DNA from: Xylanimonas ulmi
Lineage (GTDB): Bacteria > Actinomycetota > Actinomycetes > Actinomycetales > Cellulomonadaceae
Length of the DNA stretch: 64,000 nucleotides
NCBI RefSeq assembly: GCF_004216535.1
Contig: NZ_SGWX01000001.1
Span: forward strand, 62,001 to 126,000
Reading direction: 5' to 3'
Position 1 is the first letter of the stretch. Every line of letters begins with the position of its first letter. This document shows positions 27,249-36,431 of the stretch, in pieces. A model generated the notes under the pieces. It was not told where the DNA came from and did no database searches. It saw nothing but the letters and a program-made list of their open reading frames with translations. The position numbers and the translations under genes are program-made.

Positions 27249-28004
27249 TCAGGCGCGTGGCCGCATCCGCAGGTCGTTCATCCCGCCGTCGACGGCGATG
27301 GCCGTGCCCGTGGTCGATCCGGCCGTGGGGCTGGCCAGGTAGGCGACGGCGTCGGCGACCTCCTGCGCCTCGACCAGCCGTCCGTGCGGCTGGCGTGCCT
27401 CGAGCGCCGCACGCTCGGCGGCCGGGTCGTCGGCCCTCGCGAGCAGCCGACCGATCCACGGCGTGTCGGCCGTGCCGGGGTTGACGCAGTTCACCCGGAT
27501 GCCCTCGCTCAGGTGGTCGGCGGCCATGGCTCGCGTCAGCGCGAGCACCGCCCCCTTGCTGGCGCTGTACAGCGCGCGCTGCGGCAGGCCCGCGGTCGCG
27601 GCGATCGAGCCGGTGTTGACGATGGCGGCCGCCGGCGAGCGGCGCAGGTGCGGCAGCGCCGCGCGGGTGACCCGGACGGCGCCGAGCACGTTGACGTCGA
27701 GCACGCGCCGCCACTCCTCGTCGGGGTTGTCGGCGACGGTGCCCTGGGCGCCGACGCCCGCGTTGTTGACCAGGATGTCCAGGCGGCCCAGCTCGCGCAC
27801 CACGGTCGCTACCGCGTCGCGCACGCAGGCGTCGTCGGCGACGTCGGCGCGCACGCCCAGCGTGCCCGCCGGGGCTGCGGCGGGGTCGAGGTCGAGCACG
27901 GCGACGCGCGCGCCGCGGGCGGCGAGCGTGGTGGCCACCGCGGCGCCGATGCCGCTCGCGCCACCGGTGACGACGGCGACCAGGCCGTCGAGGTCGCCGC
28001 TCAC
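27249..28004 (-). CDS. SDR dehydrogenase of the fucose pathway (2-keto-3-deoxy-fuconate dehydrogenase candidate)
   Basis: 251 residues from a GTG overlapping the FAH-family stop. TGGASGIG cofactor motif near the start, NNAG, catalytic Tyr/Lys in YSASKG, and a D after the second strand favouring NAD. It is in a two-gene unit with the FAH-family hydrolase, where the non-phosphorylating L-fucose route needs oxidation of 2-keto-3-deoxy-L-fuconate to the 2,4-diketo form. An alternative is a fucose dehydrogenase, but the AKR in the divergent unit better fits that step. Confidence 0.82.
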   Translation of the reverse strand: MSGDLDGLVAVVTGGASGIGAAVATTLAARGARVAVLDLDPAAAPAGTLGVRADVADDACVRDAVATVVRELGRLDILVNNAGVGAQGTVADNPDEEWRRVLDVNVLGAVRVTRAALPHLRRSPAAAIVNTGSIAATAGLPQRALYSASKGAVLALTRAMAADHLSEGIRVNCVNPGTADTPWIGRLLARADDPAAERAALEARQPHGRLVEAQEVADAVAYLASPTAGSTTGTAIAVDGGMNDLRMRPRA

Positions 28005-28855
28005 GATCGCGTCCACGCGCGGAACTCCTGGCGCTGGCGGCCCAGGCCGTCGATCGCGAGCTCGACGACGTCGCCGGGTGCGAGGTACGGGAACCGCCCG
28101 CTGAGCGCGACGCCCTGCGGCGTGCCGGTCAGCAGCAGGTCGCCCGGTTCGAGCGTGAGGTACTGCGACAGGTGGTGCACCAGGTGTTCGACGCCGAAGA
28201 TCAGGTCGGCCGTCGTCGAGTCCTGGCGGGGCTCGCCGTTGACCCAGCTGCGCAGCCGCAGGCCGCGGTGGTCGACCTCGTCGGGCGTGACGAGCCATGG
28301 CCCGGTCGGGGTGAAGCCGGGGGAGCACTTGCCCTTGCTCCACTGCCCGCCCGACTGCTCCAGCTGGAAGGCGCGCTCCGAGACGTCGTGGACGAGCACG
28401 AACCCGGCGACGTGGCCCAGCGCCTCGTCGGGGGAGTCGAGGTAGGCCGCGCGGCGGGCGATGACGACGCCGAGCTCGACCTCCCAGTCGGTCTTGACGC
28501 TGCCGCGCGGGATGGTGACGGCGTCGTGCGGCCCGACGACGGTGTTCGGGGTCTTGAGGAACACCACCGGGACCGAGGGGGGAGCGGAGCCGGACTCGGC
28601 GGCGTGCGCGGCGTAGTTCATGCCGACGCAGATGACGGCGCCGGGGCGCGCGATGGGCGCGCCGACGCGCAGCCCGGCCGTCTCGATCGCGGGCAGTGCG
28701 CCCGCGGCGAGCGCGGCGGCCACGCGCTGGGGGCCGTCGCCCGCCAGGAACGCGCCGTCGATGTCGTCGGTGAGGCCGGACAGGTCGTAGGCGGTCTGGT
28801 CGTCGATGAGCACGGGGCGCTCGGCGTCGAGCGGGCCCAGGCGGGCGAGTCTCAT
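28001..28855 (-). CDS. FAH-family hydrolase (2,4-diketo-3-deoxy-fuconate hydrolase candidate)
   Basis: 284 residues. The FAH fold is shown by GMNYAAHAAE, metal ligands E125 and E127 in DWEVELGVVI and D157 in VHDVSER, plus the LLTGTPQGVA segment. FAH-family enzymes cut C-C bonds in beta-diketo acids. In the L-fucose pathway this step gives pyruvate and L-lactate. It is transcribed away from the fuconate dehydratase gene, with the palindromic operator between them. Confidence 0.87.
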   Translation of the reverse strand: MRLARLGPLDAERPVLIDDQTAYDLSGLTDDIDGAFLAGDGPQRVAAALAAGALPAIETAGLRVGAPIARPGAVICVGMNYAAHAAESGSAPPSVPVVFLKTPNTVVGPHDAVTIPRGSVKTDWEVELGVVIARRAAYLDSPDEALGHVAGFVLVHDVSERAFQLEQSGGQWSKGKCSPGFTPTGPWLVTPDEVDHRGLRLRSWVNGEPRQDSTTADLIFGVEHLVHHLSQYLTLEPGDLLLTGTPQGVALSGRFPYLAPGDVVELAIDGLGRQRQEFRAWTRS

Positions 28856-28956
28856 GGTGCTCCCGTTCGCGGCGTTCGGCGGCGCCGGGTCGGAGGGTCG
28901 GATGTCTGAGGCAGACTAGGGCAGGCGAAAGGGCTATGTCACCCCGTTGACGCACC

Positions 28957-28971
28957 AGACATCAGATGTCT
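28957..28971. promoter_or_regulatory. Perfect palindromic operator in the fucose divergent promoter
   Basis: AGACATCAGATGTCT is a perfect 7-1-7 palindrome midway between the FAH-family and fuconate dehydratase genes. A half site (GGATGTCTG) lies near 28900, and a degenerate copy stands upstream of the GntR gene at 32798. The ATC-N-GAT core fits a FadR-type GntR protein. Confidence 0.75.
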
Positions 28972-29020
28972 ACGGTGACGGTGTGTCACCACACGGTGGC
29001 CGGCACCCGAAAGGAGCGCC

Positions 29021-30304
29021 GTGAGCCGCTTCACCGCGTTCGTCACCGACGACGTGCGGTTCCCCACGTCGCAGTCGCTCGACGGCTCCGACGCCATGAA
29101 CCCCGACCCCGATTACTCGGCCGCCTCCCTGCGGCTGGGCTCCGACGCCGGCGACGGCCTGGAGGGACACGGCTTCGTCTTCACCATCGGCCGCGGCAAC
29201 GACGTCCAGGTTGCGGCGATCGAGCTGCTGCGCGACCACGTCGTGGGCCGCGACGTCGAGGCGACCCTCGCCGACCTCGGCGGGCTGTGGCGCGAGCTCG
29301 CGCACGACAGCCAGGTGCGCTGGCTCGGCCCCGAGAAGGGCATCGCGCACATGGCGATCGGCGCCGTGGTCAACGCGATGTGGGACCTGCGGGCCAAGCG
29401 CGAGGGCCGGCCGCTGTGGCAGGTCCTCGCGTCCTTGAGCCCGGCCGAGCTGGTCGACCTGGTCGACTTCCGCTACCTGTCCGACGCCCTGACGCCCGGC
29501 GAGGCGCTCGAGCTGCTCGAGAAGGCCGCGCCCACACGCGCTGATCGCGAGGCCGAACTGCTGCGCTCGGGCTACCCCGCCTACACCACCACGCCCGGAT
29601 GGCTCGGCTACGACGACGCCAAGCTTGTGCGGCTGTGCCGGCAGGCCGTGGCTGACGGCTTCACCCAGATCAAGCTCAAGGTCGGCGCCGACCGCGACGA
29701 GGACGTGCGCCGCCTGGCCCTGGCGCGCGAGGCGGTCGGACCCGCCGTCGCGATCGCCGTCGACGCCAACCAGCGCTGGGACGTGGCCGAGGCGATCGAG
29801 TGGACCGCCGCGCTCGCGCCCTACGACGTCGCGTGGGTCGAGGAGCCGACCAGCCCCGACGACGTGCTCGGGCACGCCGCGATCGCGCGCGGCGTGCGGC
29901 CCATCCCCGTGGCGACGGGCGAGCACGCGGCCAACCGGGTCATGGTCAAGCAGCTCCTGCAGGCCGGAGCCGTCGAGGTGCTGCAGATCGACGCGTGCCG
30001 CGTCGCGGGCGTCAACGAGAACGTCGCCAACCTGCTGCTGGCCGCCAAGTTCGGCGTGCGCGTGTGCCCGCACGCGGGCGGCGTCGGCCTGTGCGAGGTG
30101 GTCCAGCACCTGGCGATGTTCGACTACGTCGCCGTCTCCGCCTCGACCCAGGGCCGGTTCGTCGAGTACGTCGACCACCTGCACGAGCACTTCGTCACGC
30201 CCGCCGTCGTCGCCCAGGGCCGCTATGTGGCGCCGACGGCGCCCGGCAGCGGGGCCGAGATGCTCGCCTCCTCTCTCGAGGCCCACCGGCGCCGCCATGC
30301 GTGA
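29021..30304 (+). CDS. L-fuconate dehydratase (enolase superfamily)
   Basis: 427 residues from a GTG with AAAGGAG upstream. Enolase-superfamily features: base Lys in IKLKVGAD, metal ligands in [18 protein letters not shown] and TGEHAANR, and a His in CPHAGGVGL. The N-terminal capping domain ([20 protein letters not shown]) matches fuconate dehydratases of the mandelate racemase subgroup. It removes water from L-fuconate to give 2-keto-3-deoxy-L-fuconate. First gene of a three-gene plus-strand unit. Confidence 0.92.
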   Translation: MSRFTAFVTDDVRFPTSQSLDGSDAMNPDPDYSAASLRLGSDAGDGLEGHGFVFTIGRGNDVQVAAIELLRDHVVGRDVEATLADLGGLWRELAHDSQVRWLGPEKGIAHMAIGAVVNAMWDLRAKREGRPLWQVLASLSPAELVDLVDFRYLSDALTPGEALELLEKAAPTRADREAELLRSGYPAYTTTPGWLGYDDAKLVRLCRQAVADGFTQIKLKVGADRDEDVRRLALAREAVGPAVAIAVDANQRWDVAEAIEWTAALAPYDVAWVEEPTSPDDVLGHAAIARGVRPIPVATGEHAANRVMVKQLLQAGAVEVLQIDACRVAGVNENVANLLLAAKFGVRVCPHAGGVGLCEVVQHLAMFDYVAVSASTQGRFVEYVDHLHEHFVTPAVVAQGRYVAPTAPGSGAEMLASSLEAHRRRHA

Positions 30305-31268
30305 CGACGACCTGCTGCGTCGCCTCGCCGGCGCCGGACGCCTGGGCTACGGCGCCGCGAACGTCGGCAACCTCCACCGCGCGCTGTCCGACGACGACGC
30401 GCGCGCCGTGCTCGACGCCGCGTGGGAGGCGGGCGTGCGCCACTACGACACCGCGCCCCACTACGGCCTGGGCCTGTCCGAGCGCCGGCTGGGCGAGTTC
30501 CTGCGCACCAAGCCGCGCGACGAGTTCCTCGTGTCCACCAAAGTCGGGCGCCTGCTCGTTCCGCACCCCGCGGGCGCGGGCGCCGACGACCTGGCGAACG
30601 GCTTCGCGGTTCGGGCCGATTGGCGGCGCGTGTGGGACGCCTCGGGCGCGGGCGTGCGCCGCAGCCTGGAGGAGTCGCTCGGGCGGCTGGGCCTCGACGC
30701 CGTCGACATCGTCTACCTGCACGACCCGGAGCGGTACGACCTCGACCGCGCGTTGGGCGACGGGCTGCCCGCACTCGCCGCGCTGCGCCAGGCGGGCCTG
30801 GTGCGCGCGGTCGGCGTCGGGTCGATGGACCGCGAGGCGCTGACCCGTGCGGCCCGCTCCGGGCTGGTCGACCTGCTCATGGTCGCAGGCCGCCACACGC
30901 TCGCCGACCCGGGCGCCGGCGACGACGTGCTGCCCGCCTGCCGCGAACACGGTGTGCGCGTCGTGGCCGCCGCCGTGTACAACTCCGGCCTCACCGCGCG
31001 CTCGACGCCGCCCGACGACGCGCGCTTCGACTACGGCCCCGCGCCCGCGGCGCTGCTCGCGCGCGTGCGCCGCATCGCCGAGGTGTGCGCGGCGCACGGC
31101 GTCGACCTGCCCGTCGCGGCGACGCAGTACCCGCTGCGCGCCGACGTCGTCGACGCCGTCGTGATCGGCGGCGCCCGCCCCGACCAGGTGCGCGCCAACG
31201 CCGTCCGCCTCGCCACCCCCGTCCCGCAGGCACTGTGGGACGACCTCGCGCGCGCGGGGCTGGCGTGA
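30297..31268 (+). CDS. Aldo/keto reductase, D-threo-aldose (L-fucose) 1-dehydrogenase type
   Basis: 323 residues; the start overlaps the dehydratase stop by eight bases. AKR features: catalytic Tyr in [17 protein letters not shown], Lys in STKVGRLL, and HDPE in the substrate loop. The pattern matches D-threo-aldose 1-dehydrogenases that oxidise L-fucose to its lactone. This supplies the first step of the pathway whose next enzyme, a lactonase, is encoded immediately downstream. Confidence 0.88.
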   Translation: MRDDDLLRRLAGAGRLGYGAANVGNLHRALSDDDARAVLDAAWEAGVRHYDTAPHYGLGLSERRLGEFLRTKPRDEFLVSTKVGRLLVPHPAGAGADDLANGFAVRADWRRVWDASGAGVRRSLEESLGRLGLDAVDIVYLHDPERYDLDRALGDGLPALAALRQAGLVRAVGVGSMDREALTRAARSGLVDLLMVAGRHTLADPGAGDDVLPACREHGVRVVAAAVYNSGLTARSTPPDDARFDYGPAPAALLARVRRIAEVCAAHGVDLPVAATQYPLRADVVDAVVIGGARPDQVRANAVRLATPVPQALWDDLARAGLA

Positions 31269-32083
31269 TCGTCGACGCCCACCTGCACGTGTGGGACCGC
31301 ACGGTGAGCGAGTACGCCTGGATCCCGCCGGGCCCGCTCGCGCGGAGCTTCGGCCTCGACGACGTGCGCGTGGCGCTCGCAGCGGCGGGCGTCGAGGCGG
31401 TGGTGCTCGTCCAGGCCGAGGACTCCGAGGCCGACACGCACGCGATGCTCGCCGCGGCCGGCGACCCCCTGGTCGCGGGGGTCGTCGGCTGGGTGCGGCT
31501 CGACGACCCCACGACCGCGGCGGCCCAACTCGGCGCCTACGGGCGCCGTCTGTGCGGCGTGCGCCACCTGGTGCATGACGACCCGCGCGACGGCCTCCTC
31601 GACCTGCCCGCGGTGCGCGCGAGCCTGCGCCTGGTGGCCGAGGCGGGGCTCGCGTTCGACGTGCCCGACGCCTGGCCGCGCCACCTGGGCGCCGTCGCGG
31701 CGCTCGCGGACGCGCTGGAGACGCTGCCCGTCGTCGTCGACCACCTGGGCAAGCCGCCGCGCGGGACCGACGCCATGGACGCCTGGGAGCGCGCGCTGCG
31801 CGCCGTGGCGGCGCGCCCTCGCGCGGTCGCCAAGGTCTCGGGGCTGGCGCGGCCCGGGCAGCCGTTCACGGCGCAGGCGCTGCGACCCGTCTGGGACGTC
31901 GCGCTCGACGCGTTCGGACCCGCGCGGCTCATGTACGGCGGTGACTGGCCGATGACGGCGCCCGAGGGCGGGTACGGCCCGCACTGGGCCGTGGTGCGCG
32001 AGCTCATCGACGAGCTCAGCCCGGCCGAGCAGGCCGACGTGCTGGCCGGGACCGCGACGCGGACCTACGCGCTGCGTCGCTGA
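31265..32083 (+). CDS. Amidohydrolase-2 family L-fuconolactonase
   Basis: 272 residues from a GTG overlapping the AKR stop. The metal motif DAHLHVWD at the start, VVDHLGKPP in the middle and MYGGDWPMT near the end are typical of sugar lactonases such as L-fuconolactonase and L-rhamnono-lactonase. It opens the lactone to L-fuconate. The 3' end overlaps the convergent GntR gene by 19 bases, so read-through from either side would make antisense RNA. Confidence 0.9.
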   Translation: MIVDAHLHVWDRTVSEYAWIPPGPLARSFGLDDVRVALAAAGVEAVVLVQAEDSEADTHAMLAAAGDPLVAGVVGWVRLDDPTTAAAQLGAYGRRLCGVRHLVHDDPRDGLLDLPAVRASLRLVAEAGLAFDVPDAWPRHLGAVAALADALETLPVVVDHLGKPPRGTDAMDAWERALRAVAARPRAVAKVSGLARPGQPFTAQALRPVWDVALDAFGPARLMYGGDWPMTAPEGGYGPHWAVVRELIDELSPAEQADVLAGTATRTYALRR

Positions 32084-32778
32084 GACGTCCGATCCGGCTC
32101 CTGCGGCGCCGTCATGGCGCGCGCGAGCCACCGCTCCACGCCCGCGATATGCACGGTCAGGCACGCGCGCACCAGGTCGGCGTCGCCCGCCGCCATCGCC
32201 TCGACGAGCGCGCGGTGCTCATCGAGCGTGCGCCCGACGGCGTCGGACTCGGTGAGCCCTCGCCACACGCGCGCGCGGTGCGTGCCGCCCGAGAGCTGGT
32301 CGAGGATGCCGCTGAGGTAGGAGTTGCCCGACAACTCGGCGATGCGGCGGTGGAACGCGAGGTCGTGCGTGACCAGGTCTTCGACCGACGTGGTGTCGAC
32401 CGCGGCGACGAGCGCGCCCAGCGCGGCGATGTCGTCGCGTGACGCGCGGCGCGTCGCGAGCGCTGCGGCGGCCGGCTCCAGGAGGCGCCGCACCTCGAAC
32501 AACTCAAGCAGCGTGCTGTCGCGGTGCAGGTCGACGATGAACCCGACGGCCTCAAGCAGCAGGCGCGGCTCCAGGCTGGTGACGTAGGTGCCGTCGCCGC
32601 GGCGCACGTCGAGCACCCGGATCACCTCGAGCGCCTTGACCGCCTCGCGCAGCGAGCTTCGCGAGAGCCCGAGCCGCTCGCTGAGCTCCTTCTCGGGCGG
32701 CAGCCGGTCGCCCGGGCCGAGCTCGCCTGTCAGGAGCATCTCCTTGATCTTGACGATCGCCTCGTCGGTCACGGCCAT
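32065..32778 (-). CDS. GntR-family (FadR/FCD) regulator of the fucose genes
   Basis: 237 residues. Winged HTH with LSERLGLSRSSLREAVKALE and a helical FCD domain with histidines at VTHDLAFHRRI and DEHRALVEAM. It probably represses the divergent fucose units until a sugar acid such as fuconate is bound. An imperfect copy of the AGACATC/GATGTCT operator in its own upstream region suggests autoregulation. Confidence 0.9.
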   Translation of the reverse strand: MAVTDEAIVKIKEMLLTGELGPGDRLPPEKELSERLGLSRSSLREAVKALEVIRVLDVRRGDGTYVTSLEPRLLLEAVGFIVDLHRDSTLLELFEVRRLLEPAAAALATRRASRDDIAALGALVAAVDTTSVEDLVTHDLAFHRRIAELSGNSYLSGILDQLSGGTHRARVWRGLTESDAVGRTLDEHRALVEAMAAGDADLVRACLTVHIAGVERWLARAMTAPQEPDRTSQRRSA

Positions 32779-32797
32779 GGGGCCGAGTCTAGGCGCC

Positions 32798-32810
32798 AGA
32801 CATCCGATCT
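32798..32810. promoter_or_regulatory. Degenerate copy of the fucose operator upstream of gntR
   Basis: AGACATCCGATCT keeps the left half of the 28957 operator exactly and the GAT of the right half, 20 bases before the gntR start. It supports a shared regulator. Confidence 0.55.
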
Positions 32811-32868
32811 TTGTGCGCGTCGGGGAGCGGGGACGGGCCGCGCGTCGGGTCAGCCCGGGCCGCCGTCG

Positions 32869-34794
32869 TCAGTACGGGTGGCAGGCCACGCCGTGGTCGG
32901 GACGGTACGTCCAGGTGTGCGCCGTCTCGCTCACGAGGGTGCTGCCGCGGAACACCCGGCGCGTGTTGGTGATCGTGAAGCCGTCCTGCCCGACCGGGCT
33001 CGGCGCGCAGTTCGCGTCGGTCGAGACGTTGACGGTGGCCGGTCGGATGTTGCGCTTGGGGCCGGCGACCGACTCGACGCGGAAGTGCTCGGTGCCCCAG
33101 ATCTCCACATGCAACTGCCCACCGCTGACCCACGAGCGCAGCACGGCGCCGTAGGGCGTGTTGTTGCGGAAGCGCAGGTCGATCGAGCCGGTGAAGATCG
33201 TCGCCTCGCGTCCGGCGGGATAGCGGGGGATCCAGACCGAGTGCGGCTGACGCTCGACGATCTCGAACCCGGCGAAGTGGGCGGCGTTGTAGACGTTGGT
33301 CGCCATCTGCGACAGGCCGCCGCCCAGCCCCGGCACGAGCCGTCCGCCCACGATCACCGGCGCGTTGCCGAACCCGCGCGCGGGCGTGATCGGACCGAGC
33401 GCGTCGAGCAGCGAGAACGTCTCGCCGGGGCGCACCAGCGTGCCGGTGAGCAGTTCGGCGCCGCGCCGCAGGTTGTTGGTCCGCACGGCGTCGGCCGTGA
33501 CCCCGGTCGAGAAGCTCGCGACGACCTCGCTCACGCCGAGCGCCTCAAGCGCCTCGCGCGTGCGCTCGGGCGCCTGCTCGACCAGGTCGACCTGCGCCGT
33601 GCGACCGGCCCCGGAGGCGTCGGCCTCCTCGAAGAGGGCGGCCGCGCCCACCGCGGTCGCCAACGCGTCGGCGTCGAGCGTGGTGCCCGGGACGCCGCCG
33701 GCGATCTGGGGCCGTCCGGCCGCGAAGGTGAAGTGCGCGTTCTGCGGGGCGGCGAGCAGGCCGGTGGTGCGCTCGACGACGGCGGTGTGCAGCGCCTCGC
33801 CGTCGAACCCGACGACCAGTTCGCCGGCAGCGGGCTCGAAGGCCGCCGCGTCCGCGAGCACCGCGGCGGGCAGTTCGGGCCGCTGCCCGGCGACCTCGAC
33901 GACGACGGGCGCCGCGACGATCTGGCGGGCCTGGGCGTAGGCGGCGTCGGTCGCGTCCTGGCCGATCGCGGGGGGCACGGGCTGCGCGGGCACGTCCAGC
34001 GGACCCGTCTCGACCAGCCAGCGCGAGGCGAGGGCGTGTGCGGCGTCGTCGGGAGCGACGTGCGAGCCCTCCTGGGCGGCGGTGGTCACGGCCTGCGCGT
34101 CAGCGAATCCGACAGACCCGTCGACCGGCTCGACCTCAAGCCGCTCGGCGAGGGTCAGGGCGGCGGCGTCGAGTCGGGCGCGGTCGACCAGCACGACCGG
34201 ATCGGCCTCGTTGTGGCCGTCGATGTGCGCCCACAGGCGCAGGGGGTGCAGGGAGAAGCCCGTGAGCCGGTCGACGGTCGCGGCGGCGTCGAACGCGAGT
34301 CCCGCCTCAGCCGGGTCGACGGTCGCGCTCGCCGTCGCGGCGACCAGTTCGACGGGCTCGCCGACTCGGTCGGCGAGCGCGTCGTCGAGGGCCGTGACCG
34401 CGGCGTCGCGGGCGAGGCCGCCCAGGTCGACGCCTGCGACGGTGGTCCCCGCCGGGACGCGGCTCGACGCGAGCCATTGGGCCCCGGCGTAGGCGCCCGC
34501 CAGCACCGCGACGCCGGCCACGCCGGCGAGCGCGCGGCGCCTGCGGCGCGAGCGGGCAGCGCCGTCCATGGGCTCGGCGGGCGTCCCGGCGGCCGTCGCC
34601 GCTGCGGGCGTCTCTGCGGCGGGTGGGGTTGCGCTGGGCGGCTCGGTGGCCGGAGCCGCTTGCGGCCCGGCGGCGGGCGGTGGGACGGCGGGCAGCGCGA
34701 GGGTGACCGCCGTCGAGCGGGGGGTGCGCGGGCCCTGGCCGGCGCGCGGGGTCAGCGGCGCGGGCGCGAGGTCGCGCTCGGTCGAGTGGCCCAT
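32869..34794 (-). CDS. VanW-family membrane-anchored protein
   Basis: 641 residues. A Pro/Ala-rich cytoplasmic N-terminus of about 80 residues, an Arg cluster, one membrane helix (about 87-105), then extracellular repeats of the YoaR/peptidoglycan-binding type (GTTVAGVDLGGL, GTTLDADAL) and a C-terminal VanW domain (FSLLDALGPITPARGFGNAP, GGGLSQMATNVYNAA). Family members are cell-wall associated and of unknown enzymatic role; vancomycin resistance should not be inferred. It is divergent from bioY. Confidence 0.9.
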   Translation of the reverse strand: MGHSTERDLAPAPLTPRAGQGPRTPRSTAVTLALPAVPPPAAGPQAAPATEPPSATPPAAETPAAATAAGTPAEPMDGAARSRRRRRALAGVAGVAVLAGAYAGAQWLASSRVPAGTTVAGVDLGGLARDAAVTALDDALADRVGEPVELVAATASATVDPAEAGLAFDAAATVDRLTGFSLHPLRLWAHIDGHNEADPVVLVDRARLDAAALTLAERLEVEPVDGSVGFADAQAVTTAAQEGSHVAPDDAAHALASRWLVETGPLDVPAQPVPPAIGQDATDAAYAQARQIVAAPVVVEVAGQRPELPAAVLADAAAFEPAAGELVVGFDGEALHTAVVERTTGLLAAPQNAHFTFAAGRPQIAGGVPGTTLDADALATAVGAAALFEEADASGAGRTAQVDLVEQAPERTREALEALGVSEVVASFSTGVTADAVRTNNLRRGAELLTGTLVRPGETFSLLDALGPITPARGFGNAPVIVGGRLVPGLGGGLSQMATNVYNAAHFAGFEIVERQPHSVWIPRYPAGREATIFTGSIDLRFRNNTPYGAVLRSWVSGGQLHVEIWGTEHFRVESVAGPKRNIRPATVNVSTDANCAPSPVGQDGFTITNTRRVFRGSTLVSETAHTWTYRPDHGVACHPY

Positions 34795-35028
34795 CGGGAC
34801 GCTCCGTACGGTGGGTGGGGCAGCGGCGGGCGGAGGGCGGCAGCCACTGCGGGACAGCGAGCCGCGGGCAGCGGCCTGGTCGAGCCGACCCTAAGGGGCC
34901 GATGGCGCCGCGGAGCCGCCCCGTCGCGCTCGTGTGCGGGCTGGCGGCGGGCGGTGACCGTCCGCCCCGTGCCCGAGCGGCGGACTGTCCAGCCTGTGGG
35001 CACTTGCCCGGATCTGTCCCGCTCGGGC

Positions 35029-35054
35029 TTTCCAGCGGCGCGTCCTTCTGGAAA
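35029..35054. repeat. Inverted repeat just upstream of bioY
   Basis: TTTCCAG and CTGGAAA pair around a 12-base spacer and end ten bases before the bioY ATG. It could be an operator or a leader hairpin that covers the ribosome site; no known biotin-regulator motif was matched. Confidence 0.4.
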
Positions 35055-35064
35055 AGTGCGACCC

Positions 35065-35655
35065 ATGTCGCAGACCCTCACCGCCACGCCGTCGCGCACC
35101 CTCGTCGAGATCCTGCCCGCCGGGAGGGTCCGCACCGTCGCCGCCGTCGTCCTCGGCGCCGTCGTCGTCGCCGCGCTCGGACAGGTCGCCGTCCCGCTGC
35201 CGTTCACGCCCGTCCCGCTCTCGCTCGGCACGCTCGCCGTGCTCGGTGTGGGCGCCGCGCTCGGGCCGCGGCTCGCGCTTGCGTCGGTCGGGCTGATGGT
35301 CCTCGCGGGTATGAGCGGGCTGCCGGTCTTCGCGGGCGCCACGAGCGGCTGGGCGTTCGCCTCGTTCGGCTACGTGCTCGGCTACCTCCCGGCGGCCGCG
35401 CTCATGGGTCGGCTCGCGCGCTCGGGCGGCGACCGCTCGGTGTGGCGCACGTTCGCGGGCGCGGCCGGGGCCAGCGTGCTCGTGTACCTGGTCGGCGCGC
35501 CGTGGCTCGCCGTCTACGCCCACCTCGGGCTCGCCGAGACCCTCGCCGCGGGTGTGACGCCGTTCCTCGTGGGCGACGCGATCAAGTCGGCCATCGTCGC
35601 GGGCATCCTGCCGTCCCTGTGGGCCGCCCAGCGCTTCGTCGCCGCCCGCCACTGA
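35065..35655 (+). CDS. bioY: Biotin ECF transporter S component BioY
   Basis: 196 residues with about six membrane helices. The BioY signature regions are present: LGQVAVPLPFTPVPLSLGTL near the N-terminus, GMSGLPVFAGATSGWAFASF, GYLPAAALMGRLA, and VTPFLVGDAIKSAI near the C-terminus. It binds biotin and imports it alone or with an ECF energising module; no bioM or bioN gene follows. Biotin is needed by the pyruvate carboxylase encoded 10 kb away. Confidence 0.93.
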   Translation: MSQTLTATPSRTLVEILPAGRVRTVAAVVLGAVVVAALGQVAVPLPFTPVPLSLGTLAVLGVGAALGPRLALASVGLMVLAGMSGLPVFAGATSGWAFASFGYVLGYLPAAALMGRLARSGGDRSVWRTFAGAAGASVLVYLVGAPWLAVYAHLGLAETLAAGVTPFLVGDAIKSAIVAGILPSLWAAQRFVAARH

Positions 35656-35659
35656 CCGC

Positions 35660-35842
35660 CCGAGCCGCCCCAGCATGTCGGTGTAGGGGTTCGGCTCGGC
35701 GACTGCGGTCCAGCAGCATGCCCGTGCTCGCCGCCATCGACGCGCGAAAGGCGCCAGCACGTCGTCCGCGAAGCCGGCCGCCCAACCGCCGCTGCATGAC
35801 GCCGTCGAGGGTGACGCTCTCAAAGACGCTGATCGTTCCCAT
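35660..35842 (-). pseudogene. Decayed remnant of a RibD_C / dihydrofolate-reductase-family gene
   Basis: On the minus strand an ATG at 35842, with a good ribosome site (GGGAGGGGAAGG), begins MGTISVFESVTLDGVMQ, the usual start of the family. The frame then breaks: GGWAAGFADDVLAPFARR continues in a second frame, STGMLLDR returns to the first, and EPNPYTDMLGRLG is again in the second. The order matches an intact gene with internal deletions, and the 3' part is missing where bioY ends. It cannot make a working protein. Confidence 0.8.
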
Positions 35843-35923
35843 CGGGCCTTCCCCTCCCAGGAGCCAGCCTCGCGGGCCATGATGGAGGGCACCACTCGAC
35901 GGCGAGCAGGCAGGAGTAAGCCC

Positions 35924-36412
35924 ATGAAGGCGACGGTGGGGGATCGGATCATCCGAGCGTCGGGCAAGGTCGACGGCACGGTGCGCGATGGTGTGGTCAC
36001 CGAGGTCAGGGGCGCGGACGGCGCGCCGCCCTACACGGTGCGCTGGTCGGACACCGGAGAGGAGTCGCTGGTCTTCCCGGGCGGCGACTGCCTCGTCGAA
36101 CCGGTCGACGCGCAGGCCGACGTGGCACAGGTGGAGGTCGCACACCCGCGAAGCCGCTCGTGGGTGGTGCGGGTGGCGCTCGTCGAGTCGGGACCGAGCA
36201 CGACGGCGGAGGCGACGCTCGTCGCGGGCGACGTCGGCAGCCTGCGGGCCGTCGGGCGGGCGCAGAAGGACCCCGCCGACGCCGAGGTCCCCGTCGTCGG
36301 CGATGAGATCGCCGCCGGGCGGGCGCTGCGGCGCCTGGCCGACGCGCTGCTCGGCCAGGCAGAGGCGGACATCGCGGCGTCGACGGGCACGCACGGCCAC
36401 GTCCACACGTGA
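35924..36412 (+). CDS. DUF1918-DUF1876 fusion protein
   Basis: 162 residues from an ATG with CAGGAGT upstream. The first 60 residues are DUF1918 (MKATVGDRIIRASGKVDG, then PPYTVRWSDTGEESLVFPGG), an SH3-like barrel; the rest is DUF1876 (WVVRVALVESGPSTTAEATL, GRAQKDPADAEVPVVGDEI, ADIAASTG). Both families are small actinobacterial proteins of unknown function, often stress linked and usually encoded separately. Their fusion suggests that the two act together. Confidence 0.82.
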   Translation: MKATVGDRIIRASGKVDGTVRDGVVTEVRGADGAPPYTVRWSDTGEESLVFPGGDCLVEPVDAQADVAQVEVAHPRSRSWVVRVALVESGPSTTAEATLVAGDVGSLRAVGRAQKDPADAEVPVVGDEIAAGRALRRLADALLGQAEADIAASTGTHGHVHT

Positions 36413-36431
36413 GCAGGGCGCGCGCGCCGCG

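Noticed and set aside
32869-34794. Vancomycin resistance function for the VanW protein
   Set aside because: VanW domains are widespread in actinobacteria without vanHAX genes, and none are nearby.
32524-35064. Long open frame running into bioY from upstream
   Set aside because: The part before 35065 is the complement of the VanW gene; BioY homology starts at the ATG at 35065.
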